Shown here in pieces: positions 51,061 through 63,603 of a stretch of DNA of 64,000 bases. The notes beneath the pieces were generated by a model that did no database searches, was not told the DNA's origin, and was given only the letters and a program-made list of their open reading frames with translations. Every line of letters starts with the position of its first letter. Positions within the stretch are counted from its first letter, which is position 1. A program made the position numbers and the translations under genes. The stretch lies in NCBI GenBank assembly GCA_963989385.1, contig OZ022511.1, forward strand, positions 22,996,503 through 23,060,502, read 5' to 3'. Source of the DNA: Ctena decussata. Lineage: Eukaryota > Mollusca > Bivalvia > Lucinida > Lucinidae.

Positions 51061-52427
51061 CAGGGTGTTAAGAAAGTTCGAAGACATTACAATATTGCTT
51101 ATAACTTCAGAAGTTACATTCATTAACTCCAAAAACTTTACAGGTTTCAAGAACTATTCAATGTTAAAGGATCCACAATGTAACAACTTTTACAACCGTA
51201 CTTTACTATAATAAAATTAGCAGTTCATACCCAAGGTGTCAAAGTTGCCTGCTATATATTATGGATTTTACGCATAAAGGTGTGGCACATTAAACTGTTA
51301 TTCATTCTTATCCCTCAGTGAATCATAATTTAAAACTAACTTAAATAATAGAGACTAAGCCAAACAGTGTTTTATTACTTACAGCTTGTAAGGAATCGTG
51401 GACAACATGCACATTTTGACAGATGATTCACTGACATGAATTAGTAGATGAGGCATTAATATTTTGCAAAGGGGGTAGGGGTAATGAATTAACATCTTGA
51501 ATGAAACTTGAAATTAAAAGTTGACATAAATTCATTTATATCATGGACTGGTTCTTAGAGATAAGGGACACAAGAATAAAATTTCTAAATATTTATGGTG
51601 TATCTGTAAATTATTATATATTTGAAATTTTACCACCTAAAAGTCAAATTATGCAAATGTATTGATCAAATAGCATTTCTATTACAATAATGCATCTAAA
51701 TAGCAAGAAAATTTGTTAATTACAGGATCTTACGCCAGTTTAAAATATTTCAAGTGTTTCCTAAATGATTTCATATTATTACCTAATTTGTTTCAAAACA
51801 ACCAGGTTTTAGTGCAAATTTCAATGCAAAATGAATTTGGAGTTAAATCTAATGAGTTATTTGTTAAGAGTGATTTTGCAAAACAATATGAAAAGAAAAA
51901 TCAGATCAATTGTTTATGCTCGATGTGAGTACTAATCAAATAACAAGAGACTAAAAGAAATCTTCAAGATGCCTCTGTGTTTACAAATACTAATATAGAT
52001 GCTATCCCTACCCCCTAAAATTTAAAGTTTCGATTGAGAATGGGGGGTACCCTTTCGATTTAGTAAACAAAATCCATACTAAACCGTCGGAAAATAATGA
52101 AAACTAAAAAAAAATCATGAAAATATTCCCTGTAATACCAGTACTTTTACATCTTAAATAGTTCTATAAGTTTCGATAAACCAAGCTCTTAAGATGCCGA
52201 TCTCTAATGCAAATCAGAATTTTACCCTCATCATTGTCAGCCCTGTAGAGGGTGTGTCCATTGCAATTCAGATTTTCTCGTCATTTTGAAATCGAAAAAG
52301 AATTTATTTGTTGCAAAGCTTTGGTAGTGCTTCCTATATCACACTTACAAGGTTTTTGCGAAAATCATAACAAGATTAAGCTTTAGTCTGAGTTTAAATA
52401 ATGTCTACGAACTTTCTTAACACCCTG
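51061..52427. mobile_element. 1.37-kb mariner-like non-autonomous element, TA target
   Basis: Terminal repeats of 29 bp (51061-51089 and 52399-52427) match at 28 positions, beginning CAGGGTGTTAAGAAAGTTCG. TA lies on both sides (51059-51060 and 52428-52429). The overall length equals that of an intact mariner, but the interior has no transposase: the longest frame (51713-51928, 71 codons) lacks any DDE or helix-turn-helix wording. Either a deletion-and-filler derivative or a large MITE. Confidence 0.8.
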
Positions 52428-52439
52428 TATTTAAAAGTA

Positions 52440-55330
52440 TCTGCAGTGTGTTACGAGGAAAGAGTGCAAGATTTCATCCTGGAAAATATGACACTTCAGG
52501 TGTAGGTGACAATACATGAAAGTTTTAAAGTCGGAGAAAAATGTCAGAATATCATAATATCAATAAATCTAACATTACGTTAATGTTTTCCCCACTGAAC
52601 GTATAGGAAACTGCGTTGTGATAAATGACGTTTCTAACGCTCGGCGTGCACATATTGCTACTTGATGACGTCAGACTTAAACGTTTTTACTTCTAGTGAC
52701 GTACGCCTCAAAAGAGTCCATCAGAAAACATCGCTATATCGCTTGTGTCTAGCTAGGCCTTTCATTTCGGAAGATACCAGATGTAGGACATTCTGAAAAT
52801 TAACAACATAAATCCGACCGCCAGTGGTAAATAATTTCTGACAAAAAGAAATTGTCCTTTAAATGCTTCTCTTGCATCAGTACAACCTTACAAAAGCAAA
52901 ACGAGTACAAAATAGTTCTGGATATGAGCATGCACCCCAACACACTATGTCAATATACACCAGGTACATTTCTCTGAATGAACAATTGAAATACTGGGGG
53001 TAGAGATTATGTTACTGTATAGAATCATTATAATTGCACTATCAACAGAAACAAAGCAAGTGCAATTCAACGCAAATGAACTAGGGATACATCAGTATAA
53101 AAATAACGAAGAATAACTGTTGAAGATAATGATGAGGTATTATGTTTTTTTAATTTCTGACACGTAAACAATTGTAAAAAGCTGAGAAAATAAAGAAACA
53201 TGCCATAAGCATGGCAGACCAAATATTAACCTCAAGATAAATTTGAATGGTAAGCTTGTCAGTTTTGTTGAGGAACAATGGTCACAGATAACACTTTTAA
53301 TCATGTAGCTGTACAAACAATGACTATAATTTCAAACATGTATAAATAGTAGACATGGAAACAAGCAGATAATTTGGTATTAAGAAAAAAGACAAGAACA
53401 CAGGTACTTCTATGCAATGCTTATTCATAGTTCACAGTCAGCTGCCTAATTTAAAAGGAAATAGCTGCCTAGCATGCCTGTTTCTGCTGTAAGCAAAGAT
53501 ACAATACAATTTTTAAAATTCAGCTTATTAAGATTTTAATGAGGCAAAAATAGGTGGTCGAAAATAGGTTGTGGGTTGTGCTGGGATATAAGATGTATAG
53601 AAAGCTGAAAAATGTACCCCATCCTCCGCCCCACACCCATGATAACGGAGACAAACATATAAGTTATCCTCATGGAGGTGCATTTATACGTCTTTCAGCC
53701 AGACCGTCTCATTCAATTGGTGTTTCTTCCTTTCTTGGACTCAAATAGTGTTCACGGTACGAGTTGCAAACGTATATGCGCATAGCAAGTCTGTACATTA
53801 AAACAAAAACGGCTAGAACTTGATGAGCCCTCGGTACACTGATTAGCCATGAGAAATTTAAAGGCGCAAGGCAAATGTTCTAGCAAGCTTTAAGGTGTTG
53901 ATAATCACTGATTTGGGGCAAAAACAAAAATCTGCGTAATACGCTGAAAATACAACTGATCTTCCGAAAACGTAGCAGATGCCTTCTTTATGTTGTTTCT
54001 CGTAATTAAGAATCTCGAAATGCAGGATTTGTTGATGTTAAAAGTGTTTTTATAAGGAAAGATCAAAAGGTAATTTTCTGCACAGATATCTAAAAATAGT
54101 AATATCGTTATTGAAAATAAACTTAGTGCTGAGATTACCTTGTTGCATTGCAAAGAGCGTCCTAGCAATTAAATTTTTCCAACTCTTTCACATATTATCC
54201 GGCTTAGCACTTAAAGGAGACGGGAAATGAATATAGTATTATTAAAAATAGATAAAGATCAAGAAATACATCCAACTGCTGAAAACCGCATGTTTATATA
54301 CCATCTAGAAGAGTTTTTAATACTGTGTAATCTACAGGTATTTATTACTGCTGCTTCTGGTAGTGAGAATTCCGAGAGATAATGAGATAAATCTCCAGAT
54401 GTGCCCTCACGTCACTCTAGGCAGGAAGTGTGTCTCTATGTAGTAAAATAAGCAGAAAATTGTCGTTAGAACTAATAAATGGAGCAAACTGAACAAGGGC
54501 TTCTCACATTTAATGGTAGTTTCAGTTTAGATATTCACCTATATATGCTTGAGCCTGTTAATGCAAATGAAACAAGAGAAATGAAGAAGAAAGAGATGCT
54601 TTACCATACTCTAACAGCTAGCTTCACAGCATAAGAAATACAAGAAGTACAGACTGGTGAAATTAATTAATAAAAAGTACATAATATCTATCTTCTAAGC
54701 ATAAATTAATCATGTAGTGTCAAAAATGATTTTAGCTTTTTTTCTTGGTGAAAGAAAAGTGGTTATCTCATTCTAGTGAATTATTTGGAGAAAAGAAAAG
54801 CGAATAGTTATGCATTTCTTTTGTTTTTCTTTTTCTGATTTTTTTTATTGAACGGTTTACTCGTTTGTTTTGATTGATTTCCATATGTAACAAGCCTTTC
54901 TTACAAAAAAAAAGCAAAAAAAAAAAAAAAAAAAAAAAAAAAGAAAAAAGAAAAACAAAGAGGAAGAAATTCTTTGCTACCACTTATTCATTTGTTGCGA
55001 ATCCCGGTAAGTTTTAGAACACTAGTGACTCTTTTCTCTGTGAACAATCAGAATATTATACTACTTATTACTATCGGTGCAGGTAAGATCTTACTACTGG
55101 GCAAATGTGCCTGAGCAAGTATGGACCCAGATATCTCTGCTCATATGGGCACAGCCTGCTCATAAATTCGCAGTCCTCTAGCTGTTCAAAAGCAAGGTTT
55201 TTCTTACACATGACGAGGCAGTATTTTTTTTTCTTTTTGGTCAGATAAAGTGGCACGGTGCTCCAATTTTAGGGAGCTTAAGGTAGACTGACCATACGTG
55301 GGAACGATATGGTTGTGCAGGCATGTAGCA
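52440..55330. other. No gene recognised
   Basis: AT-rich sequence with two TGACGT-bearing stretches near 52660-52700. Open frames on both strands (for example 53554-53748, and minus 53905-54168) are without domains. One long poly(A) run is listed separately. Confidence 0.5.
54905..54958 (+). repeat. Poly(A)-rich tract
   Basis: Interrupted A run of about 50 bases with G and C at intervals. Confidence 0.85.
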
Positions 55331-55349
55331 CACGATACAGAGATTAAAA

Positions 55350-55512
55350 TCTTTTCCAACAGTTTTCAATCATATCAAGGCGACGGAAGAATGAAGATGA
55401 AAGGCTGTGTGCAGGAGCACCGTTTTTACTATAAAAAGAATTCTGCCAGCGGAATTTGAACCAGGAACTACAGGCTTAGCAGGCCATTGCTAAATCCACC
55501 GATGTATCAGTT
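55350..55512 (-). mobile_element. tRNA-derived SINE family 1, copy 10
   Basis: CAACAGTTTTCAATCATATC, GATGAAAGGCTGTGTGCAGG, GCCAGCGGAATTTGAACCAG, GAACTACAGGCTTAGCAGGC and CATTGCTAAATCCACCGATG. Diverged but in family order. Confidence 0.7.
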
Positions 55513-56229
55513 TGGACAGGCAGCAAACACTGAATAAGTGGCATGAAGTGTTGTTTTTTTGTTTTTGTGTGTAATGAAATAAAGAGTATTGGCTTTCTGA
55601 AATACAATACATTGATAGATGCTGACCCAGAATAACCCTGTGACCCTTGCCAGACTATTATGTGTTCAGGTATTTAATCTGATGCCCTAAATTTATAGAA
55701 TTATGGCTTTTCATCTGATAAAGATAAGAAATAGAAGAAATAGTGCCAGTCAAAGAAAAGTAGATCTCCCAGCCAGAGTCGGTCTTCATTGATTTTCTGC
55801 ATATATAAAAGGTGTAGGCCCAGAGCAGTTGCTTCTTTCAGCGGCATCTGATCTGATTCTACATGGCTTGAAATGGCTTATGTTTATATATGGTTAAGAG
55901 TGACACCTAGATATGTATTGCATATGATTTCACATTTTCAATATTTCCTTGGAAGGTGATATTTGTTTAATTTTTTGCCTTGACTAGAATTAAAGCTAAA
56001 GACTTCTTTTTGTCTAAATCTTTTATCTAAATCTATAATCATTAGAAAGTCAAGACTTTTTTCCATGAAGTTTTGGAGTCTTTCAGCACAGTTTGATATT
56101 AATATTAAAACAAAAAAATCTGCAAACAAAATCATTATACCTTTCAGCTAATTTGAGTGGATAATAGATGTAGATTATCACTAGTAAAAATATTAAATTA
56201 TATAATATTAAATTTTAAAAGTGTGGAGC

Positions 56230-56529
56230 TCAAATTATTTCACGAAATCGAAAAAAAACATATACCATATTCTTAAGACATTTAATTTCAGCAAACAAAT
56301 AAAATACACACACCATCATAAAATTGTATTCTGATTCACAGGCATGGCAGGGTCTCCACAATTTTATACTAAGCTCATTGCAGACGTAGAACAGTCTGTT
56401 CATAATACAGTTTAGCAAAACCTGCAGAATCATGCATAAACTCACTACCAGAGAGGCAATAACCTGGCTAGCATGACGTGGCTTACTGATCGGCTTCCGA
56501 GTTTCAGCGGAAAATATTAGAGCTGACAC
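56230..56529 (-). other. Unrecognised 99-codon open frame with a hydrophobic segment
   Basis: The minus-strand frame starts MSALIFSAETRKPISKPRHA, then a membrane-like ASLVVSLCMILQVLLNCIM, then Cys-rich sequence. The N-terminal third is protein-like; the rest fades into AT-rich composition. No splice context was confirmed. Probably chance, noted because the frame is longer than its neighbours. Confidence 0.15.
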
Positions 56530-56714
56530 TCAGAGAGTATTTATTGACTTTACAAACAAGCGCAGATTTTATCTGAAATACTTTGAACGGGAACAGATGT
56601 TAATTGATATTAGGATTTTAGACTAAATGAAAGGATATTTGTTGCCAGAATCCTTTAAAAAAATACGTAGCTTGTGTCCAAATTATTTGTCAAAACACAC
56701 AGGTAAGACTATTT

Positions 56715-57200
56715 TAACAAAGTTGAACAATTCCTATTACACACCTGTCATGGTATCAATAATGTACTATTTATATTGTAGGTGTTATATATATATAGGT
56801 ATGCTTGCCTACCCTATATTTAATGAACGGATCCAGTGTACATGCCCCTTGTACATGGTTGAACATTTGGGAAAAAGCTACTGTTTTCATCCGGTCTACT
56901 TTACAATTTGAGAAAGAGTTGGAACAAATCATTGCTAGGATGCTCTTCATAATGCAGTAACGTACCTTCAGCGCTACGTAAATTTTCAATTATGATGTTA
57001 TTGCTTTAGATTTCTGTGCAGAAAACTTTCCTTTGATCTTTTCTTATAGAAACACCTTTTTAAGCAGCATGTACCTCTTTTTTGTATTCTAAACTGTAGA
57101 GAACAACAAAAATAAGAAGTCTGCTAACTTCCAGGCAGATACGTTATATTATACGGTTTTATGTATATTTAGCATTTACCATAAACCACCACCTTAACGG
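56715..57200 (+). repeat. Duplicate of sequences at 16976-17125 and 18110-18375
   Basis: 56715-56885 matches 16976-17125 in inverse orientation; 56945-57200 matches 18110-18375 in direct orientation. The two pieces are adjacent here but separated and relatively inverted at 17-18 kb. Confidence 0.65.
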
Positions 57201-58230
57201 TGTAACAGAGTGGGTTAAATCTTTGTGTTCACAGACGAATTAAGCACAAATTTTGCGTCGTGCGGCTCATACAATAATAGGTTTTTGTTCTGTATTTAGA
57301 AACTTACAGCAGACGCATTAGCCTGTCTGCAGCAGGAGTGAATTTTCAGACTGCATTGTCAACAGTATCAGAAGGAATCTATGAACTTTAAAGAAATGCT
57401 GGTTTTTGTCTTCTGGAACTAGATTTTCTCAGATGCAAAGAATAATCTTGTTTCCATTTCGGTGTAATTAGATTGGTTCAATTACCGTCACTTTCCAAAG
57501 GCTAATTTCACCGACCGATATAACTTTTGAGATTTATTTACGTTTTTGTTACATGTTGATTCGTGGTGAATACAAAAATCTGAATAAAACCGTATAGCCC
57601 TCATATTGTCCATTATATAATATATATGGGAAACACCAACAACCAAACAAAACAATAGCTACACACAGTCTAACAAGAAGAGCAAATAATATATTCTGAA
57701 ATTCCTCTTGAAGACAAAGTCACATCGGAAAAACGAATATAGCAGATTCGGTTTAATTGAATCTTTACATAAGCAGTAATGAATTATTGAAACACCGCCC
57801 ACGCCCCTACAATCGTCAGTACTAAGGCTACATGGGTAGGGATTCTCTGGATAAGGGACAGACTTTCCATAAGAGGTGAGTTATAGCTTTGTAGAACTTA
57901 ATAATTATGTAATATTCCCTGTCTAATGATTTTATAACACTTTTGGCTGTAATTTTGGATAATTTGTCAACTTCTGTCGTAATGAGGCTTCGTTAAAAGT
58001 TGTATATACTGTCATTAGACATAGAATTATGGGGAAGGATGTGAAAAGGGTGTGGTAATTAGACTGCAAACTGATTAGGAGGCGAGGTAAAAATATTAAG
58101 AAATGTGTCCTTGCTGACTTTGCCATATCTAGTGCCGCAAATTGAACACGAGTACTTGCATTCGTCGGTGTATACAATGCCTTATACAGAATTAAAAAGA
58201 ATAAAAAGGAAAACAAAAGATCCTTTTATC
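57200..58230. other. No gene recognised
   Basis: AT-rich sequence. The minus frame 57932-58216 (94 codons) is Leu/Phe/Thr-rich with no known domain. Confidence 0.5.
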
Positions 58231-58238
58231 ATTGAAGT

Positions 58239-58694
58239 ACTTAACTACGTAGTCTGGCGCATGTTCCTTCTTCTGAATGTATTCTCTGCTCTTGAAGGAT
58301 CTCTTATAAGATTTTAATTTTACTTCACTGCAGCTGGTGCTGTGCCGTGTGGCGACCGTAAAACGTCTCCCCGTTCATCATCCATAGTGCAGATTTTATT
58401 TTCATCCTTTGAGATCAGAGGATATATTCTGAAAAATATGAAATTTTAGATTGATTTAGACTCTTATTCTAGATCATCGTCTTTTTATATTATTTGCACC
58501 CTTTTTGATACTTGTCAGTCTTCGACTGCCCAATTAAAATTAAGAAATTTCAGTATGCTTTTCTCTGGTTTCGTCACCAGATATTGTCAGGATCACAGAT
58601 GAGTCTTTATTAGCCGAAACTACGTAGTCTGGCCCATGTTCCTTCTTCTGAGTGTATTCTCTGCTCTTAAAGGAACTCTTTTAAGATTTTAATT
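58239..58694 (+). repeat. Segmental duplicates, first locus
   Basis: 58239-58316 and 58618-58694 both read ACTACGTAGTCTGGC, CCATGTTCCTTCTTCTGA and GTATTCTCTGCTCTT. Between them, 58340-58520 (ACCGTAAAACGTCTCCCCGT, TTCTAGATCATCGTCTTT) matches 61720-61880. The same ordered set recurs once at 61713-61974. Confidence 0.75.
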
Positions 58695-58896
58695 AAACAT
58701 GTAATGTAGCTCTTACTTCTAATGCATCTGGGGATAACATATTAGTATACATAAGTATGAAGTTACAGCAAAACTAACGTAAGTGGTTACACTTTCATGG
58801 GAAGCAACTCTGTTATTTTCATTTGCATGCATATTAGAAGTATATCTTTTTAATATTGTTTTATAAAACCCAATTCAATCAATAAATAAAAGACCT

Positions 58897-59118
58897 GGGG
58901 CCGTATTCATAAAACGACTTAAATGGTTGCTATGCTGTTGCTAAGGCCAAATTTCTATAAAGGAGATTCCCTACAACTATGGAACTTGCTCTGGAGGAAC
59001 AGTCTTACAAAGACTGTTCCTCCAGTCCAAATTTCATAGTTGAAGGGAATCTCCTTTATAGATATTCACCTTAGCAACAGCATAGCAACGACTTAAGTGG
59101 CTTTATGAATACGGCCCC
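58897..59118. mobile_element. 222-bp TIR MITE, GGGGCCGTATTCATAA family, copy 1
   Basis: Starts GGGGCCGTATTCATAAAACG and ends TTTATGAATACGGCCCC. Arms share GTTGCTATGCTGTTGCTAAG, AAGGAGATTCCCT and ACAACTATGGAA around a central GGAACAGTCTT...AAGACTGTTCC hairpin. Non-coding. Confidence 0.85.
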
Positions 59119-59119
59119 T

Positions 59120-61145
59120 GCTCGTTTTCTTACGCTTCAGTCTTCTAGTGTTTGTATTCCTCTTGAGTCCTCATTTTCTTCTAATTAACTGTGATGAATT
59201 ACTGATGAGCTAGAAGACTCCCACTTAGACCACACCAAAAGCTACTTGCATCACGATGGAAGCTAGGACGAGGGTTTAAGCTCTGTAAAGCCGGAGAAAG
59301 TCTCTTCCCAAGCTAGTTATGTATTAATGATTCTTCGAAGGCGTTGGTTCTGTTCTGGTTTATCTATGTTTCTTATGTCCGCATTTCTGATTAACAGACG
59401 GGTTAGAAAAAGAAGTTTATATATAGGTCAAGGGTACGCCATAATCAGAAACCGTAGACAATGCACGACACACAGAGAAAGAGAAAAAGAGAAAAAGGAC
59501 AAATACACACGCGCAAAACAAACAAATACACAAAAAGCAGAAAAAACAGCCCCCCTGTTCTATAGTTTTTTTGTTCGGAAAATGATAAATTCCGACGGAC
59601 CAACTTACCCCGTCGCAAATGGACCAACTTACCCCGACAATACCGCACTGTAAATCTTCACTCATGATCAAATTGCCATTGAATTTAGAAACAGCAAATG
59701 TGCACGAGTGAATACCATTGGTGATGAGCTTTCAGGAAATGTATAACATAAGCGTGTGATTCGATACGCAGCAAAGCAAAAACAAAAGATTACAGATGCA
59801 AGAAAGTTGCTTCATTGGTAAGAAATCGGGGTTTCTTCTCAATATTTTATATGCGCTCTCCAATCGCCATCATATTTTTGCTGCTGGTAAAATGTCATAC
59901 ATAAACTTTGAGACAATCTTCTTCGATAGCCAGAGAAAGAACTGTTGAATAATGACGCAGCTCTGAAAAATGCTGGACAGCCTTTTATAAATGTAACAAA
60001 AGCTGGAATGTTTTTATTTGTCACTGCGTTTCAAAATTTAAGAACGATGCAAAAGCGCATAACATTTTAATTTATTGTTCAATGTATTTTATCCTAATTT
60101 TGCATATATAATACAAATAGATAATGTACATTTCGGAAGTTTGCTTTTGGTAGAGATCACAGAATACAGACAAGTGAAACAATTTGGTATCAAATTTGCA
60201 TTTTGTTACAAAATTTTAGTCCTCAGATTTTCTAATTTCTTTCAATATTCGTAAAGAACAAAGTAGTTTTTCTTGTGTTGCTCATAGCTTCTGTACAAGT
60301 ACATTTGAAACTCGCAAAAATATTGTCAAAATTAGTTTTCCGATACAATTGATACTGCCCGAAGAGACCATCCCTGCAATTTTGACGTAAATTTTTATCA
60401 GTGTTACACCTTTTTTTCTGTTAAGTATAATTTCTGCAGATGGCGATTGATGAATAATAAACAATAAAATGGGTATGGAGTTAAATGAAAATAAACGTTC
60501 TTTCCCTTAAGTAAGCCGATTCGCTCAGGAACTAATTTCAACAGTTCTATGTAGCAGTCCTTCCAGTATGCCCACCGTGCCGACTTTAATTGTAACCATT
60601 GTTTCTTGTGCTTAACAGTGAAATACTGACATGAGCACATATATCCATAACGCATACCTTTAGAAAAAAACATTTGCTAAAAGGGGCCATTACCATGGAT
60701 TTTTTCAGTATTTCACAAAGAAAACCAGGCCTGATCTCAACAGGAAACCGTCTACTGTGACAATGAAAAAACACACTCTCCTTAACAATATAAGCTATTA
60801 TAATTTTGGAGCCTACTCAAGCTGAAAGAATTTACATTCCTGCAAGTGTACAATTTATATAGTCAAATGCCTCATTTAGTTAGCGCAACTATGCTATTTT
60901 TAACTCTCTACCTAAAGGTAGGATTTTTCTGACCACTGCAAATACGTTACTGCCCCCGAGACCTTATTTCTAATTGGTAGACTATATGCAATTAACGTTG
61001 ACGTATACACACAAATCATCACTACCCGTACAAGCTTGAAATCTCAACGTCCAAATTGATTTGGATTTCTTAACGTCATGCAGGTCCGTTAGTAAACAGA
61101 CAAATTCTGGAAAAAAAGAAGTGTAATAGACCTTTAGTATTATTA
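59120..61145. other. No gene recognised
   Basis: AT-rich. A 16-bp word GGACCAACTTACCCCG occurs twice at 59598-59637. Several 60-90-codon frames on the minus strand (59839-60024, 60404-60673, 60586-60774) have no recognisable domain. Confidence 0.5.
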
Positions 61146-61175
61146 TGTGTCGTCAATTATTATTCAAACCACACC

Positions 61176-61178
<3 letters not shown>

Positions 61179-61213
<35 letters not shown>
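61179..61213 (+). repeat. (GA)n microsatellite
   Basis: About 17 AG units. Confidence 0.95.
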
Positions 61214-61216
<3 letters not shown>

Positions 61217-61526
61217 ATCCTCATGAAGGCACTTTAGGTGAAGTTAAAAAGAAAATAAACGCCGCTTTCCTTTCTGGGATAAAATATTATTTATTCCACT
61301 ATAAGTACGGGTATGTTGATGCTTGCGCTAGATGCATGATATAAAAGTCAATATTCCTAGTGACATCGCTCAGAAAAAGGAGGAAACCCCAAAACAGAAA
61401 AAAAAATCCGACTCTGGTTTTGATCTATGAATAACCATACAATACTGGCTTTGAAAATGTATAATGGTTCTAGTCCGCTTTGATTTATAAACCGTTAGAC
61501 AACTTTACTAACGATTCATGGTTTTA

Positions 61527-61695
61527 CATTAATGAGCAAACTGACACGTTTTGTGAATAAACTAGATTTAAAAGTAACATATTTGGAATCTATCATTTGT
61601 TTACTAAGACTGATGAACTATAAATCAGATGCAAATGGTGTTAACATTTGATTTATTTTTCATTTTCTGTTCAGTCAATAAAGTTAGTTAATGAA
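61527..61695 (+). repeat. Duplicate of 50085-50270
   Basis: Same ordered words as the 50-kb copy, including TTGATTTATTTTTCATTTTC and GTTCAGTCA. Confidence 0.6.
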
Positions 61696-61712
61696 AAAGA
61701 AAAAAACAAAAT

Positions 61713-61974
61713 ACTTTGTGGCGGCCGTAAAACGTCTCCCCGTACATCATCTGTAGTTCAGAATATATTTTATTTACATCCTTTGAGAATAGAGGATAGA
61801 TTCTGAGAAATCTAGAATTCGAGATCAATTTAGACTATTATTCTAGATCATCGTCTTTTATATTATTTGGATCCTTTGAAATTCTTTATTAGCCGAAACT
61901 ACGTAGTCTGGCCCATGTTCATTCTTGTGAACGTATTCTCTACTCTTGAAGGGACTCTTTTAGATTTTAATTAA
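61713..61974 (+). repeat. Segmental duplicate, second locus
   Basis: GGCCGTAAAACGTCTCCCCG, TTCTAGATCATCGTCTTT, AGCCGAAACTACGTAGTCTG and CTCTTGAAGGGACTCTTT in the order seen at 58340-58694. Confidence 0.75.
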
Positions 61975-62166
61975 ACACCAAGCTGAGCAGCTAAATGTCG
62001 AAGAATAGGCTAGATACAGAGCACGAAGTACCACCATAGAACAGATCTTAAACCATAGAATCCTTAGTGCAAAGTACCTTCAACATCCGCAGAAAATTTA
62101 TCATGTCTTCATAGAGATTTTGTAATGACAGGGTTTTCTTGTTTAGTTTAAAGAGGATAGGGAAAT

Positions 62167-62397
62167 ATGTGTGGTTTAACATCAGCAATGCTGTTGACCT
62201 TAATTTTTTTTCTGCTTATTTTTCTCAACAATTACTGTTTTACGGAGTATCCTTACCGTTACAGTGCATTTGACATCATTTCTTTTATTAAAACACATAT
62301 TATTAACTTGTCTATAAGTCGAAATGGAATTGTATCTCTAAGAAGTAATAGTCAACGCTTATTATCTCTTAGAAACGAGAAAAACAAATGTAAATGA
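62167..62397 (+). other. Unrecognised 76-codon frame with signal-anchor-like start
   Basis: MCGLTSAMLLTLIFFLLIFL is a long hydrophobic N-terminal segment, followed by a polar, basic tail (about RSNSQRLLSLRNEKNKCK). Such a layout fits a small membrane or secreted peptide, or the 5' part of a larger retroelement or host frame. ATATGTGTG is a mediocre start context. No homolog recognised; the AT-rich setting makes hydrophobic frames common. Confidence 0.2.
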
Positions 62398-63075
62398 TGG
62401 GTTTTCCTAAAAAAGTTTAGTCTGATAATAAATCCAATTTTAAAGGTTTTATAGGTTATTTCTACCATACTCAGCATTATGTATCAACACAAATTCATAT
62501 TCTGTGCAGAAGGTTTGGACTTTGAAAAGCCACGAAAGTTTTAAGGTACACACCATCTTCTTTTAAAGCTTGAAGTTGTTAGCTCTGAAAAGTAAGAAAA
62601 TACATTTGATGGGACTTTAATGAGTAAATAGGAGAATTCTCTGGAACTGACTAAATTCAATCCCAGATCCCACCCAAGACACCATGTGGGAAAAAGACAT
62701 CACAAAGTTAGTCACCACTATAGACAGCATAAACGGCAGCTATGTGAACAACCATTTCTCACGTAAGTGGTCAACATCACACACAATATACAACACATAA
62801 AACAATCGAGAAGATCCAAAACAGAAGTGCCGCCTCGGCACGGCCAGTAAAGAAATTACTGTCTGGCTTAACCGGTTTGCGGTCGCGACCATTCCTAGCC
62901 CTTGTTTCTGTTTTGGTTCATCAGACACTTACTTGTTCGATTTGCGTGGAGATTCCTAGCTTATAAGTGTCATATTTTTGAAACACAGAAAATAAAATTA
63001 AAACTGAGATAAAACAAACATGAGGACTCACAGAAATAGGCACACCGAAATTTCGGTGCAGAAGAAACCTACAAG

Positions 63076-63282
63076 GGGGCGTATTCATAAAGCCACTTAA
63101 GCCGTTGCTATGCTGTTGCTAAGGCTAAATATCTAAAAAGGAGATTCCCTACAACTATGAAATTTGGTGTGTAAGACTGTTCCTCTAGAGCAAATTTCAT
63201 AGTTGTAGGGAATCTCCTTCAAAGAAATTGAGCCTTAGCAACAGCATAGCAACGACTTAAGTCGCTTTATGAATACGGCCCC
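63076..63282. mobile_element. TIR MITE, GGGGCCGTATTCATAA family, copy 2
   Basis: GGGGCGTATTCATAAAGCCA through GCTTTATGAATACGGCCCC; arms match copy 1 closely. AG lies on both flanks (63074-63075, 63283-63284), which is weak evidence of a target duplication. Confidence 0.85.
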
Positions 63283-63367
63283 AGCTAAACGAGGGTTGGC
63301 CCGACCCAAGACGTACCAGTAAGAATGTCAGTACGTCAGGCGCCATTGAACCTGTCCATCATGATAT

Positions 63368-63603
63368 GAGCCGCGACACGAGAAAACCAACAATGTGGTT
63401 GTGCGCCCAGCGCAGACTCAGATCAGCCTGGGCACCCGCCCAGTCTGATCAGAGTCCTCCCTAAGCGCTTAAAAGGACGCTAAGGGTCTAAGCTACCTTC
63501 ATGCGGGCAGCAAAGACTCTGATCAGACTGGGCGAATGCCCAGGCTGATCTGAGTCTACGCTGTGCGCACAACCACATTGTTGGTTTTCTCGTGTCGCGG
63601 CTC
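63368..63603. mobile_element. Palindromic element, GAGCCGCG family, copy 6
   Basis: GAGCCGCGACACGAGAAAAC at the left and its exact complement at the right. Halves carry AGCCTGGGCACCCGCCCAGT and ACTGGGCGAATGCCCAGGCT. ATAT flanks both sides (63364-63367 and 63604-63607). The best preserved copy in the window. Confidence 0.9.
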
